64,000 nucleotides of DNA. Source: Lyophyllum atratum (taxonomy: Eukaryota; Basidiomycota; Agaricomycetes; Agaricales; Lyophyllaceae). The notes below the pieces were generated by a model. It made no database searches. It saw nothing but the letters and a program-made list of their open reading frames with translations, and was not told the origin of the DNA. Shown one piece after another: positions 12,182 to 25,055 of this stretch. Position 1 is the first letter of the stretch; each line of letters opens with the position of its first letter. The translations under genes and the position numbers were made by a program. Location of the stretch: contig JACGCN010000006.1 of the NCBI GenBank assembly GCA_014905825.1, positions 310,001-374,000 on the forward strand, in the 5' to 3' direction.

Positions 12182-13974
12182 TCACATATACTGGTGAAAC
12201 CCCGGCGGCCCCATCCTCTCCCGCCACCTCTCGCCAAACCTCATCAACGCCAATATCGGTAGCCAAAAGATGAATAGGATCAACGCAAACGTTATCCACG
12301 CCCAGTCATATCCAATCCTCTCCGCGAATGGCAATCCAAAGAAGCCGATAACGAACGACAGGCCACGCCCCAGGTTCATCAGCACGGCACTCTCAGGGGT
12401 CTGCGGCTTGTAGCAGTCCGAAACATAAGCATAGAGACATGTTGAAGTTATTTGGAGGCCAAGGGCGCCTTCCGATAGCGAGTCAAACGCAAAAAAGCGA
12501 TTGGAGAGAGAATAAAGGACGTACTAATCGCAAGGCCTACCAACGGGACAACGAACATGGTGCGCTTCTGAATACAGATACCAAAGACAATCATGCCTAC
12601 TGGCATGAAAACGGCACCAAGTGTGGTCAAGTACAGACGGTATTCAGGTTTCCTGATGCCGTTGTGGCGCTTTGCCAGCCGGTACATGATATAGTCGGAA
12701 AGGCGGCCAGCGGAGACTTCGCCAATGAGGCAGCCTATGATGAGTGGGATCCCGGTGCACAGGCCGATGACACCACTCTTGAAGTGATAGCGGTCGGAGT
12801 ACAGCTTTGCCATGCTGATTGCAGGCAGAATGTTGACGAATGTCCACGCCCATGTATAGTACCAGAAGGAGAATAATATGGACGGGTATCTGAGCATGTA
12901 GAAAGAAGCGAGGAAATCTTGGCCCTGTAGTCGACGCTGCGGGATGAGATTATTCTTGAGATTGAATAGCATATCCCAGTACGTGCGCTCAACCTTCCGC
13001 TCTTCGAGAAAACGGGGCTCGCGAGAAAATAAGGTTTCGGGGAAGAGGAAGATGGCGACCACCATAGACACACTTGTGATGATGGCAGGCATCCAGAAAT
13101 CCCAAGCCCAGCCAGCTTTTTGTCCAAGAAAGCCACCACCTATCATCCACATCAGCGCCGAAGCATTAGAGGACGGAATATCTGCTGGACTGACCGAGGA
13201 CGGCGAAGTGAGCACCATTCGTAACAAATATTGTATAAACCCCCGTAGTCTCCCCCCTTTGATGGAGGAAAAACATGTCGTTAACACACGCTGTTCCTAC
13301 AGACATCATACCGGCCATGCCAATACCGTTTAGAGCGCGTGTTCCCAAAAGGGCAGAAAAAGTAGTCGAACGCGCCGAACCGATATTTCCAAGAACTGCA
13401 AGAAGTTGGGAAAGTATCGTGATCGGGCGACGACCGTAGACGTTTGTCAATGGTACCCAAATAAATGACTGATCACACAGACAACATTAGCAACATATAG
13501 GTAGGGCAAGCGTGGAGGCGGCTCACGGCCAGACCACCCGTGATGATGGCGATGGTGGTACTGTAGACGACAATTGTGGTTGGTTTGTCGAAGGCTTCAC
13601 CGAGAAGCACTAGACTAGGATTCACCACAGCAGCGTTGAACGGGCCAAGGAAAGCCATAAAGCTGACTTGAATTAGGACGGCCCACTTGAGCAATGGCGG
13701 CCAGTTCTGTAACACATCATCAGATTCCGCGAAGCGACGTATGTGAACCTTTTACTAAAGGATCGTCCTTGAACCTGCTCGGCTGAGGGACTAGAGGCAG
13801 GCCATTTCGGTCAAGTATCAAGCCCTTTGTGGGTAGCACGGTTTTTTCTGCGTTGAAAGAGAGGTCGCGGGATACGGAGGGCGGGAAGCGATCCCTTTCA
13901 GACTGCTCTGCGTGGAGCATCTTGCCGTTTTCGAATGGGGTCCCCGTCCGCTGTGTTACACCAAAGAGTCGCAT
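12182..13974 (-). CDS. MFS transporter (drug:H+ antiporter / siderophore-exporter-like)
   Basis: Five exons, read on the minus strand: 13756-13974, 13527-13706, 13195-13468, 12525-13139 and 12182-12468. Phases agree; 524 residues. The cytosolic N-terminus ends DDPLNWP, the usual lead-in to TM1 of fungal 12/14-TM MFS transporters. NVYGRRP is the loop 2-3 signature. About 12 hydrophobic helices can be followed, with a large central loop (RYLEERK-like basic stretch, 13000-12950). The second half includes CYKPQTPE and a helix pair near the C-terminus. By family these move small molecules across the plasma or vacuolar membrane against protons. Location beside the flavin monooxygenase suggests export or import of its substrate or product (inference). 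Confidence 0.87.
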
Positions 13975-15051
13975 TGACGATGTACCAGTGGAGTCCTGGG
14001 AAAGGATTCACCTCGAAGCTCCTCAGTTGGCTAGAATCTTTGTTCACATGTGATCAACCCCGCCCGTGGGGAATAAAGAGATAAAAACTGAAGGTCTGGG
14101 TAGATCGGTTATTATTTAAGTGCGAAGCATGACAAACCGAAAGATGCTACTTGGTAGCCACCAGTAGCAGTCTAATGGAACAGATCACTCCGACTGGTGT
14201 AGTAATTCGTTTTCCGCCGATCCTGGGCTTCTTATAGCATATGTCTTCCGTTTTCGTATCTAGGGATGGCAAGACCTGGTTTATGTTGCTTTTATAGAGA
14301 GAGAGAGATGTCGGCGTTGACACAGAACGAGATGGCTCGGCATTCAGACCGGGTGATCTTGGCAGGAAGTTGACCCTTTGGACATGCTGAGAGATCCTTA
14401 TGCCTAGAAAGTTCTGACTGGCAGTCGTGTCAGTACTCTTGATTCTTAGATTGGAGGAAGGAAGTTTATTGCGATGCTGACCCATACGCAAGCTCGAGAA
14501 CTGGGAGGACTGATTGGGTTGGAAGAAGGACTGTTGATGTCACTTGTCAGTGTGTCAAAAGTGGCACGTGGTGGTCGTGAATTTCCGCGATCTCGACGAG
14601 ATCTCGAACGACAACGTCGACAGGCACGAAGGCCCCAGGCCGGAGGGCCATGCTCGAGATTACTGGATGTTTGGAGATCGCCCTTCTCTAACTTGCCCTC
14701 GTCGCATATCTGTGCGGAAAATGGACGCGCGAAGTAAGTCTTGGATTTTATCTTCGAGAACGATGAAGATGACACGTGTAAGTTGGCTCTTATGCCCTCA
14801 ATTCTGCTCGGACCCTGGCTGAATGGCTGCTGCAGTTATTTCGTTAAGGGGCACGGAGGAATTCTTAATGAATTTATGGCATCGTTGGGTCGACCGAGCT
14901 ACAGTCTGGCTAGCGGCGGTGAATCGATATGTGGGTGTCACCAGTACACTTGATCTGATGCAGCAACATAGACCTTTGGATGCAATAGGGTGAATGAGTA
15001 AGGATGCATCATCGAGAGCACCGCGATCTGATTTGTCTTACAGGTAAATTC
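13975..15051. other. Intergenic, no supportable gene
   Basis: Promoter side of the MFS gene plus about 900 nt of unassigned sequence. A plus-strand stretch at 14540-14950 reads as moderately protein-like in pieces but has stops and frame changes, so it may be gene debris. No family recognised. Confidence 0.4.
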
Positions 15052-15649
15052 TCAAACGACAGGGACCCGACGCGCATTCCATGCAGCATCGCGTACAGCC
15101 AGAGCAGTTTGAGGCAAGAACTCCTGCGCAACTAAGTCGTCGATAAGTTCACAGGTCCACTCCTGGCAGCGTTTAATGCCAGGGATATCCTGGGCCCAGT
15201 ACGCCAGAGTTTCTTTGACGGTGGAGCCTTCGGCCGGCATCAAATGCGCTGGGACACCTCCGGGGGCTGCGAGGCGGCTTGCACGATCTTCAAACTTGTC
15301 GGCCCTGTTCAGTGTGAAGGTACTTTCTTGGGGGATGCTATCGCTCTTGATCGCAGCATCAACGACATTGGCGGCATCGGTTTCGCCAAGAAGATGCATG
15401 GTGAATTTCTGTCTTTCTGATTCCGAGTCCCAGTAGTGTTTGACCTCATGCATGTAGCCTTTGGCAGGCTCTCCAGCGATATCGATAACCTTGCCCTTGG
15501 CCTGGAGAGGCCATGAACACGCGACGGAGAGTGAGAAGGGGGAGGATACCACACACCTCGTTGAATGTGGTGGGGATAAAAAGTCCCCAATGGTCACGAC
15601 CGTTTCTGGCAGAGTAGGTGATAAGGTATACTTTGCGGGTGGTAGACAT
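15052..15649 (-). CDS. Small conserved fungal protein of unknown function
   Basis: Two exons, 15557-15649 and 15052-15501 (55-nt intron, phase 0), 180 residues. It opens MSTTRKVYLITYSARNGRDH followed by WGLFIP, then GKVIDIAGEPAKGYMHEVK. This is the characteristic opening of a family common in basidiomycete and ascomycete genomes, where a short beta-rich N-terminus is followed by helices. The C-terminal half (KRCQEWTCELIDDLV) is helical. No catalytic motif or membrane segment is visible and I do not know a function for the family. It lies head-to-head with the APH-fold kinase, with a 306-nt shared promoter interval. Confidence 0.75.
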
Positions 15650-15955
15650 TGCTGTGTATGTTGATCGCTTGAAGTTGGAGATTCCACGTTCGCGATAGGC
15701 TGTTTTATGCAATTCTACGCGACTTCGGACACGCGTCCGCGGCATGGAGATACGCCAAACCTAAGCGAATAACGTTGAGAAGAAGAAGACAGGCGATTGA
15801 GCCGGAGAAGCTGCGTCCAATGATAGAACGAATCCACATCCTATCACAAAATCATTGGGCTCCGAAGTTTCCATTGTGTGTTACTTCAGAACATCTAGAG
15901 ATGTGGCACAACCCCACAGCAACGCGCTAGAATTCTCTCCATCATCGCGATCCTT

Positions 15956-16999
15956 ATGTCCTTTCCTTCGTTCAATTCGTTTTCCAGTGGCTTACCTAAT
16001 CCCAGCACAACCTCGCCTTCAGAATCGCCCATTCAAGATGGCGATCTAGTCGATGAACGCTGCATTCCAACTGGCCAAGCGGTATTCTTTGATAACTGGA
16101 CACTCTCTACACCTCTGCCCTCGCCAACTGAAGTGCGGAATGCATCGCACGGATTAACAGGGCATATAATACTCAGAAGACCTACCAATTCACGTAGACA
16201 GCACGTCGTATGCTTCCCAACACTTCAGCTCGTCGTCAAATACGGTGACACATCTACGACGCCGGTATCTGAGGCGCAAACGCTGTGGCTACTCTCTTTC
16301 GTGACGTCCATACGGGTGCCAAAGGTGTACGGTTGGTGCGAGGATGGTGGTGAGAGGTTCATCTACATGGAGCATGTTCAAGGCATCACCGTAGAGGAAC
16401 GCTGGCCATCGCTTTCCGCTTTGGAGAAACTGGCTGTCGTGGATCAATTGAGTTCGATGGTCTCGTCGATGACGCGCTTGAGGCAATCTTCTGGTGATAA
16501 GTACATCGGTTGGTCTCTTTCCAACAACAATACCAATTTTCTTACCATATCGGTTGATCCAGGTGCCTTACTTCGTGGACATATATTGGAACACGTTTGG
16601 AACGGCATAGGCAGTCCTCTTGGTCCGTTTGACTCAGTGAGAACCTTCAAAGATGAATTATTTGCCCTGGGGTGCCGCGTTCCTGGCTACCCCGACAGCC
16701 CGTTCTTCCAGTCTCTGCGTAACGCCTTCTCAGACGATGCCTCAATTGTCTTTACGCATTGCGATTTGCACCCCGGCAACATTGTGATGTCTCCAACCAG
16801 TACCGATGTCCTTGCGATCGTTGACTGGCATGGGAGCGGATGGTTCCCTGAATTTTGGGAGTACATCAAGGCATTCTTCACCGTGAATTGGAAAAGCGAT
16901 GACGATTGGAAGGACCACATTGCGATGTTCGTACTGCCTGCCTACGAGGATGAATCGGACGCTTTCGATGCACTTAGTGCAACCGGATGCTTAATCTGA
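15956..16999 (+). CDS. APH-superfamily kinase (aminoglycoside/choline kinase fold)
   Basis: Single exon, 347 residues. Kinase features in order: LVVKYG (Lys95, ATP anchor), SEAQTL (Glu106, its salt-bridge partner), FIYMEHVQG (hinge), THCDLHPGNIV (Asp270 catalytic base, Asn275 metal ligand) and AIVDWHGSGWFPEFWEY (Asp290, the DFG-equivalent). All key residues are present, so it should be active. The family phosphorylates small hydroxylated molecules (aminoglycosides, choline, macrolides and others). In Agaricomycetes it is large and mostly uncharacterised, so the substrate is unknown. The first 35 residues are Ser/Pro-rich and probably disordered. Divergent from the gene at 15052-15649. Confidence 0.88.
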   Translation: MSFPSFNSFSSGLPNPSTTSPSESPIQDGDLVDERCIPTGQAVFFDNWTLSTPLPSPTEVRNASHGLTGHIILRRPTNSRRQHVVCFPTLQLVVKYGDTSTTPVSEAQTLWLLSFVTSIRVPKVYGWCEDGGERFIYMEHVQGITVEERWPSLSALEKLAVVDQLSSMVSSMTRLRQSSGDKYIGWSLSNNNTNFLTISVDPGALLRGHILEHVWNGIGSPLGPFDSVRTFKDELFALGCRVPGYPDSPFFQSLRNAFSDDASIVFTHCDLHPGNIVMSPTSTDVLAIVDWHGSGWFPEFWEYIKAFFTVNWKSDDDWKDHIAMFVLPAYEDESDAFDALSATGCLI

Positions 17000-17579
17000 T
17001 ACGGCCGAATTGGACCTTATGCGGGAGCAAAACGATACAACTGAAATTCCCAATCGCTGGATCATCATACGATGCTTTTTTACCGTTCCAGGCTTCAATT
17101 TGCTTGATTCTTCTCTGTTAATTTCGATTCCTTTTGCACCACTGTAACATTGACTTTTGCACTACGCTTTCATTGCCTCGATTCTGCCTACTCTATGGAA
17201 TACATCGCTGATAGAATGCACCGATTTCAACGATTTTCCGGAATGTAGTCTTCTATTTCACGAAGCCGTCTCCTGCAAGAGCTACGTCGTGGCTGAGTCT
17301 CCAGAAAAAGGAGTTGAAAGCATCCGGACCATGTTCCGCAGGTGGTGGGCTGTAAACAGAATATGGAGTGCAGGGTATGTAGATTATAAATGGGAGTTGA
17401 CTGCGCCGAGAGTCTATTTACAGGATTATTGGGTAAATTGTACATTAGACAAAGTGTTCGCAAAGTATGGAATGCTTGACACACGAAGGAAAGTGCGTCT
17501 ATGTATATGCCGTCCGCAGCGAGATCCACACCATGGCGGTCCCTAAGTTGATGGCGTAGAGATATCAGTAAACGCATGT
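17000..17579. other. Intergenic between convergent genes
   Basis: 3' flanks of the kinase (+) and Mio/Sea4 gene (-). No gene features seen. Confidence 0.5.
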
Positions 17580-20500
17580 CTAGGTCTCTGCAGCACAGCG
17601 ACAGTCACAGTCGGCCACGGCACAGACATCATGTGCGGGCCCTCCATCCTCTCCATTGAACCAATCAAGAATATGTGCAACATGTCCGCCATGTCGGCAC
17701 GTTTGGCACATGACAATTGCATCGTCGAAGGCATCTACAGTGTCTTGCGTAAGTCTAGCATAGCTGGACAATGTGAATAACGAACCCTTGGGTTGGGAAT
17801 GTAGCATTTCAGCTTCTCGTACTGCATCCTGAACAATGGCGAGCGTCATCAAGCAGATCGAGCATCTAGGCAATGAACGATTGCAGTGGTAACATGCCGT
17901 CGGCTATGAAGAATAGATATCAGCCCAAGGAACGTGAAGCAAAAGCATACGACGCACTCTCCCAGGCTGCTGCACTCCGCCAATCTCGGCCCCAATCCCT
18001 CCGCCAGGCCCGTCGGGAACGACAGGCTTGTTACAATAATTGCACCGAATAATGATCTGCCTCGGGACCCAATCGCCTACACCGCCGCCACTAACGACAC
18101 CTCCACGCCCTCCCAGTGCCAACTGGCCCCTCTCGATATCGAACCCAACTCGAAGATGGAACAGCTTAAACCCATCCAGCAAATCCCTATAACCCTCCAC
18201 CCACCTCCCCACCCGCCGCTCCATACCCGATATGCTCCTGGGGTGACTCGGATTCCTCGGCGGACGCACGTACGACCCCAGGATCGCTGCGCTCTGGATA
18301 TCGCCTGTGCGGTCAACGTACCCTTGCAGGATATCAAGCCCTGCCTTATTTGAGAGCCCAGGAATGATGATCCCGTCGATGTCCCCTCTAAGTAGGGCGC
18401 GGTCCATACATCGGCGGAGATACGAAGTCACAGCCTTATCGTCGAGGAATTGGAAGGCGATTGCGAGACGTTCCCGGAAGGGTAGAGCCTCTTCTTCGAG
18501 GACCTCGGACCAGTCGTTCAAGGCGAGGTGGGTGAGCATCGCGCGGAAGTATGGATCCTGTAGGCGCACGATGAGCCGCTCGCAATGCTCTCGAAGCTCT
18601 GTGCTTCTGGATCCGTGCGGGACAAGAGCTGCGATGGTGCCTGACAACATGCAGTGCGACTCATCTGGGACTGATTAGCATGTGTCTGGGCTCACATTGA
18701 TTTGGAACTTACCAGAGCTCTTCATGAGAAGCGCAATGGCTTTGGTGTATTGCTTCGTGAACACCAACCAACACGCCACCCTCGATAACTCCCCTTCACG
18801 TTCCCACCTGTTAAAAGACCAATCAGATGCAAGCCTCCATTTATACAAGTGATACGAACCTATGAAGCGTATTTGCCAGTTCATCCTCCCTCAGACTCCA
18901 ACCCACCAGCTGTAACGCAATCTGCCTCTGCAGCCCCTTCGATGTCACCACCGTCGGCTTCCACGGACGATCCCCCGCCCTCCGCACCGCCAATGCACCA
19001 AGTGCTGCCTGGAAATTTCCGTGCAGCTCGTCGACAGGGCCATAGGCACGACGTCGGTCATGGTACGGCGATGTATCGAAGTAGCCGTCTACAGATGGGA
19101 GGTCCATGTTGCCGGAAATGGGAAGGGGCGGAAACCCTTCCCATATTCCGAGGAGGCCTTGATAGGCGAAATCATAGCCATGCAAGACGGACTTAGGGAC
19201 GGAGAGGTACTCGTGGGAGTCTGCAGGATGGATGTTGGTTGAGCTTTATAAAAGAAGGGCGTATTGTTCCTACGTACGAGATATCCACGCCCATAGGTCA
19301 CTGAGCATGTGCGTCCCGTGGTGGGGCACGTCACACTCTCGCACGACGTCCATATTATTTTGTGGCTTTAAACAAGATCCATGTGAGATTGCCATCGCGT
19401 CCTCTAGGAAAAGGAAAACTGTACCTCAGAGAGTCCATACCCCCTCAACGCCCTCCTCCTCATGACCATAGATATATCATTCTCCACTATAAGACTCACA
19501 CCCTTCGACCCACCCCGTCTTCCCCTGCTCGCACTATGAGCTCGACCCGCCATCCCGTTGGTAGCACGTCCCAGAGACTCCCCCGCATCTCCCTGCCCCT
19601 TCTTCGTCATCCCATTGACCGCAGTTTCCCCACCCATCGACCGGGCCGACCCCAGCGCAGGGAACCCTTCCTCGTCTCCTCGCCCAAACAACGGTGTCTG
19701 CTTACCCGGGGGCTGCGGCTGCTGTTGCGGGGGCGGTGGGACGACGGGCCCGGACTTGGGCTTCTGCCTTCCTCGCAGGAGCGATTCCTCACGCGAGCGC
19801 GAACCGTTGCCGCTATTTGCATTAGTCGCTGTCGCAAGCCCAAAGAGCTGGCTGGAGCTGAGCGGAGCGTCGTCGGGGGTGTCGGAGTCCCGTGTCCCTT
19901 CGAGAATGCGGCAGGAGAGGCCGGCGGCGAATGCGAGGTCGCCACGGGAGCTCCATACGGTCGGCTTTGGTGTGTCATAGACAGCGTAGAGCTCCAGGTC
20001 GCCTTCTTTATTGACTACCATGACGTTGGAGGTTAGAGGGTGCTGCGTTGGGCTAGGGGCAAGTGCGAAGGATGCGAGAGGGCGGTTGAAGCCTTTGGCT
20101 GATGAGCGGGTTAGTTCGTGATGTTTCAAAGGAAAAAAAGAAACGTACTCCTCCGAGTGTCGAAGAGAACAGCAGAAGACTGCGTTTCCTGCTCCTTGGG
20201 CGACTGCTGTGCTGATTGGTGTCCACTCGAGCCGGACGGCCAAGATAAATTAGCCCATGATTTCCGCCCAGCCCTTCCCAGCTCCCGCGCCTTGTTGCCA
20301 TCTGACGGGTCGTCCTGCGCATGTGCCTGTGCATCCATGATGTCCCAAAAACGCACATACGACGCGTCCCGCTCAAGCGACGCGAGCATCCCTCTTCGAG
20401 TGCTCGAGAACTCGATGCCCGAAAACGCAGAATTTGGGCGGAGATACGCTCCGTCCGCCGAGGCGTCCTTTTCGCTGAACGTGAGGACGGGCAGCTGCAG

Positions 20501-21326
20501 CTTGCGTGAGTCCCATACGGTGATGACGCCTTCACCGAAACATGCGATACGGTGGGCGTCGAAGGGGTCTGTGGCGATGCCCTGGACCTTGGACGCGACA
20601 TTGGTGGTGGAGGGTACGGGGCTGCGGAGATCGAAGAGACGGAGCCAGCGGTGGGATATGCCAGCGAGGAGGTGGTGGGTGGACTTCGGGAGAAAGCAGA
20701 CGGTGGACACCGTTTCGGTTGGCGCGTGTTGTTGAAGAACGCGGTTGTCGGCGCCTCGGCCGACGTCGGCTTGGGGGATGATAGGGAGCGGACGTGGGGG
20801 ACGTTTCAGGTTGTCTTGGCTTGTGGACGGACCCAAGGGCACGGAGAGCATCGCAGACGCGGTATTGACGTCCCATATTATCAGGCTGCAGTCCCCCCGT
20901 ACTTTGTCGAATCCTGACGCGAGATAATTGGGGTCTGCTGTGCAAAACGCCAACGAGTTGCAGGAACGTGAGTTGCGGACCATAAGAGGGACCCCCTGGC
21001 CATTGGACAACACGTTGCTCCGCTGTGAGGTTTTGGAAGCTTCTAGGCGTAGTAGTTCGATCTTTCCGCTCGAGTTCCCGACTGCTATGAGGTCGTCGAA
21101 GCTGGGGTCTGGGGACCAGGCGAAACACTGTTGTTTCGTTACACAATGGCCATCGAATAGCGTTATTACTCACCTTCAAATGCTGCAAATCATGCTGCGA
21201 AGTAACTTGTCTGATCCCAGGGTGGTCTGGAGCCCATTCATATAGAGTTATCTGCGACCCTCCACCTACAATGAACTTGTTGTCGTTTCGCGGGTGCCAG
21301 AGCAGCCGCTTCTCGGGTTGGACCAT
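17580..21326 (-). CDS. Mio/Sea4-type WD40 protein, GATOR2 (SEACAT) subunit
   Basis: Eight exons on the minus strand: 21174-21326, 20149-21127, 19425-20098, 19278-19365, 18860-19220, 18713-18807, 17958-18670 and 17580-17903. All junctions are in phase; about 1,128 residues. The N-terminal half is a WD40 beta-propeller (KRLLWHPRNDNKFIVGGG, CFAWSPDPSFDDLIAVGN, LLAGISHRWLRLFDLR, VITVWDSR, VRFWDI). A Pro/Gln/Ser-rich insert (19600-19850) follows, then an alpha-solenoid. The C-terminus is the diagnostic zinc-binding region: CNYCN, CYHCNRSLPRCSIC, MCQTCRHGGHVAH and CAVADCDCRC. By homology it belongs to the vacuolar GATOR2/SEACAT complex that relieves GATOR1 inhibition of TORC1 when amino acids are present. 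Human MIOS is 875 residues and yeast Sea4 about 1,040, so the length is plausible. I chose Mio over WDR59 because of the order of the zinc motifs. Confidence 0.88.
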
Positions 21327-21685
21327 TTGATAAGTATGAGGCAGAGGAAGATTGGAATGATATTAGATATAAATTAGACGTGTTTAAGTAGCACCTGCAA
21401 GCTAGAGGACGGCGAGAACACTGGAGAACATGGTGGTAAGGGACAAGGCCCAGATACCCGAACACTAACACGACCAAAACAAAAGGCTTCCTCTCCAATT
21501 ACCATGCGTCCAACAGGGACTCAGTCAGCTATGGCCACATGGACCTGTATCTAGTTTGATGCGGGTGGAAGTTCGCGTTTAGACGCTTGCTTACTCTCTT
21601 GTCACTCCGTTGCAGCGAATCTCGAACTTGTTTCTACTTTATATATACAGATGCAGACGGCTGCGGCGACACCCCCATTGTCCTT
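21327..21685. other. Intergenic
   Basis: Promoter of the Mio/Sea4 gene and 3' flank of the sugar transporter, both on the minus strand. Nothing specific seen. Confidence 0.5.
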
Positions 21686-23650
21686 TCATAACTTTTCAGT
21701 ACAACTCTTCTCCTCGCTCATGCTTTCCCTCTGGCCATGTAGAAGCGCCGTGAGCCCAACCTCCTTCTGTATCTCCGCCAGCAACGCCGTCTCCTCTTGC
21801 GACGTATGACTCCCGAAAACCAGATCCATCTCCTCCAACGTCTTCCCTTTCGTCTCCGGAACGAAGAAGTACACGAAGATGATAGAGAGGACGTTGACGC
21901 AGGCGAAGAGGATGTACGTCCCGAACCCGATATGCTTGATCATCGGAGGAACGGAATAGGCCACGACGATGGTGTTAGCCCAGTTCGAGGTTGCGCCGAT
22001 TGCAGTTCCTTTCGTCCTTGTCGAAAGAGGGAAGATCTCGGAAATCAGGGTCCAGGATACGGGCCCCGCGCCATACGCAAAGTTCGCCTATCGTTCAAAT
22101 GTATCAGTCACTACGAACGTCACTCGAGCTTTTGGAGAGACCACGCACGATGTATATCCAGACGAACACCACGGCCGCCCAGCCACCAGCTGCATGGGCT
22201 GGCCAATCTGACGAGAATCTGGCGGTGATGATGCCCACGACCAACATGCAAAGGCCCATACCCGTGCAGCTAGCGATCCATAGAACCTTCCTTCCGAGCT
22301 TATCAATAAACACCATGCTGAGCACCGATGCGAGCACCATGATCACGCCGACGACGCCAGTTGCCAGCAATGATACTGAGTTAGACGAGAGGCCGAGGTT
22401 TTCGAAGATGAAAGGCGCGTAGTAAATGACTGTAAACGAAATTCGCTCCGTAACTCTTGGCAAAGAGTGTCGAAAAGGACTCACTTGAATCGATGCCTGT
22501 CCACTGCTGGAAGAACATGATGATACCTGCAATAGCCGTTCTCTTGAAACTGTCCCTCGATCTAAAGAGGTTCGCATATCCCATAAGTTCCCTGACCCAG
22601 ATACTGCTGCCCTCCTTCACGAGCTGTGGATACCTCTGCTCCAGTACCCGACGATTGAAGATCGCTTCAGCCTTGATCTCCAAGAATTCAATTTGGATCA
22701 ATTCATTATCTTCTGGCAGATTCCGGAGGTACGAGAGGGTAGACACAGCTTCGACGTCGCGACCCTTGTTGACGAGCAGACGAGGAGAATAGGGCATGAA
22801 GAAGGTGCCGACGGCGAGGACGACGGCTGGAACGCCTTGGATGATCCAAGGAAGCTGCCAGGCGAGGGCTTTCTGAGTCGCTCCTGTGCCGCCAATGAAG
22901 TTCGTGCCGTAACCAATCCAGTATGCGACCTGGTAACAAGATACCCGTGAGTACATTGAAAGTGAAATTATGGTATCGACTGACCATGATTCCGAACGTC
23001 ACCCCAAGCTGCTGCATCGCAACCAGAAGACCCCGAATTTCAGGGGGCGCAAGCTCGGCATTGTACAAGAATCTGTACCCGTATAAGCGCAAACATATCT
23101 CGGGATGGATCATCAGACTCACCCGATACCAGCCAGCGTCCCAACCCCCAAACCGGTAAAGAATCTCCCGGCATATAGATAATCAAGACTCTCCGCCCCT
23201 GCGCAGAGGAAAGAACCAAGGATAACCCAAAGAGCCCCTGACAGGATCGTGTGTTTCCGAGAATAAACCTCGCCGAAAAGACCTGCCGTCAGGGAACCGA
23301 CATAACCGCCGATTTGGAGAATAGCCGTAAGGAGGGACTGGACTGTCGCCTCTGTGGTCCTTGGAAACTTTGTTTGGAAGGATGGTTTGGTGAAGGTGCC
23401 TCCGAGCACTCCCTGCTGGTAGCCGTAGAGGAATCCACCAATCCTGCGGAATTCGGTCAGTAAAGAGAAAAGGATCGAGCCGTAGAGGTACTGACGATGC
23501 AAAAGCAGCAACAGCAACAGCCTTCTTGTTCCTCAACAAAGCGTTGACGCCAACTTTTCCATCATACAGCTCCGCTCTACGCTGAGCAGCTGCTCCCTGA
23601 ACAAAGTCGGCGGCGTGGGCTGGATTCTTGGTGCTGCTTGAGTTTGACAT
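21686..23650 (-). CDS. MFS sugar transporter (major hexose transporter type)
   Basis: Six exons on the minus strand: 23496-23650, 23123-23443, 22985-23072, 22485-22929, 22149-22429 and 21686-22087. Phases agree; 563 residues. It shows the sugar-porter signatures: GGFLYGYQQG in TM1, GRFFTGLGVGTLAG, NAELAPPEIRG, a central loop with PYSPRLLVNKGR, FFQQWTGIDS (the QQ..G hexose-binding motif of TM7), DKLGRK and PETKGKTLEEMD. Twelve membrane helices can be traced. The family moves hexoses or related sugars across the plasma membrane, usually by proton symport. The exact sugar cannot be read from sequence. The start at 23650 was chosen because it lies 56 nt downstream of a TATA-like box and gives the usual hydrophilic N-terminus. 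Confidence 0.9.
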
Positions 23651-25055
23651 GGTCCGAGATAGTGCGGACCACGAGGTGAAGAATCGAAGAGAAGTCTGCA
23701 CCACACTTTATAGGACATTTTTCAGAAGTGATCCAAGCGGAACGGCCAGAAGCCAAACGTCACCGACTGCCAACTACCGGCCCGGTACCGCGTTGAGGCT
23801 GGAGTGACGGCGCAGGTTGGTTTCGGCGCTTGGGATGCGACAAATCCGGTGTATCGACGCGTCGTGGTCATGCAGCCCAATTTCGGCCCATATTTGACGC
23901 GTGACCATGTGTGAGCTCTCTCGGCTATGATTCTGAAAAGAGACTTCGATGGATGATGGCATTGAGTGATTTCATTCTGTGATCGACGTGGGGGCTGCGG
24001 AGAAGCAGGGAGAAGCTGGGGTAAACGTTTATTTGCTGCAGCGCCCCAATTTGAGTCCTGGGAGGTCCTGGGCTGTCCTGGGCTCCTGAGACAACTTTGA
24101 GTGACCGATCGTGATTACATAATCCGCATACTCCGCTACACTCGGACCGAATCGACCGTCGGTTTCCTTGAGCTCGACGCGAGCCTTCAGATTCTGCGGA
24201 AGAGGCTAAGAGTAGACGGGTAAGCTCCGCGGGGAAGCACGGAGAATCAATTTTATCGCAATGGATGTGATTAAATCGAATTCAGGAGGGCCTTCTTGAG
24301 CGAGGCGGAATTGTTGGAGCTTCTTGCAGGCGAGCTGAATAGATGGCACAAATGGAATCATGGAGCTGTAATAAAGCACTAGAGAGGATTTACCAAACAT
24401 TTGAGAAGCTACAGTCTGGATCAGAAAGATGCGCGCCTAGTCGAAGCCGCGACTTCAGCGCGTCAACTCGAAGGATCCCCCACTCCTTCTGGAGGTTGTC
24501 GAAATCGTCACGTCATATCGGATTCAGATGATGACAGCAGTAGCGAGTGCATAGTTTCATACGCAACGACAATGCCGTACATTACTTTAAGACACAGAGT
24601 TGAACTGGAACATCGAGGTCATGGTCAGAAACAAACATCAAGTCGGCCATGTCGGCCTTCCAGACCCGTTTGCGATCTTTGATTCAAATGCTATTTTTAG
24701 ATTGGTACTTACTGAGGTGAAAATATCGAAATCGACTCTGATTATTACCTGTGTGCTGCTTTTTCGAAGCAGATCGTACGAAGGTGTGCGGAAGGCGAGG
24801 GGAAGGCAGTGCTTACAAGTGATGCGTCGGCTACATATGGTACCTACATGTTCATTCAGGACACAATGGTTACATGCGTTCAAAGAAGGGCGGTGCTACA
24901 CTGGGCATGTTGACGGCAGTAACATAAGTATTCATTGCGGCAGAGAGAGCTATGGTGGATTCTCCAAGAATCTTAACTCGGGAAGCAAATGACTGGAAGG
25001 GATCTGTCAAAACGAGCACCTGATGTGGGAAGCTGAAGGAAAAATACGCACGCGT
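23651..25055. other. Long intergenic region
   Basis: Promoter of the sugar transporter at the left end. The remaining 1.3 kb holds only short ORFs with no recognisable features. Confidence 0.45.
23706..23712 (-). promoter_or_regulatory. TATA-like box of the sugar transporter
   Basis: Minus-strand TATAAAG, 56 nt upstream of the chosen ATG at 23650. Confidence 0.45.

Noticed and set aside
14540..14953. Plus-strand pieces that look partly protein-like
   Set aside because: Broken by stops and frame changes, no start, no recognised motif; at most gene debris.
19362..20036. 224-codon plus-strand ORF inside the Mio/Sea4 gene
   Set aside because: Antisense shadow of a well-supported exon with all splice phases consistent on the minus strand.
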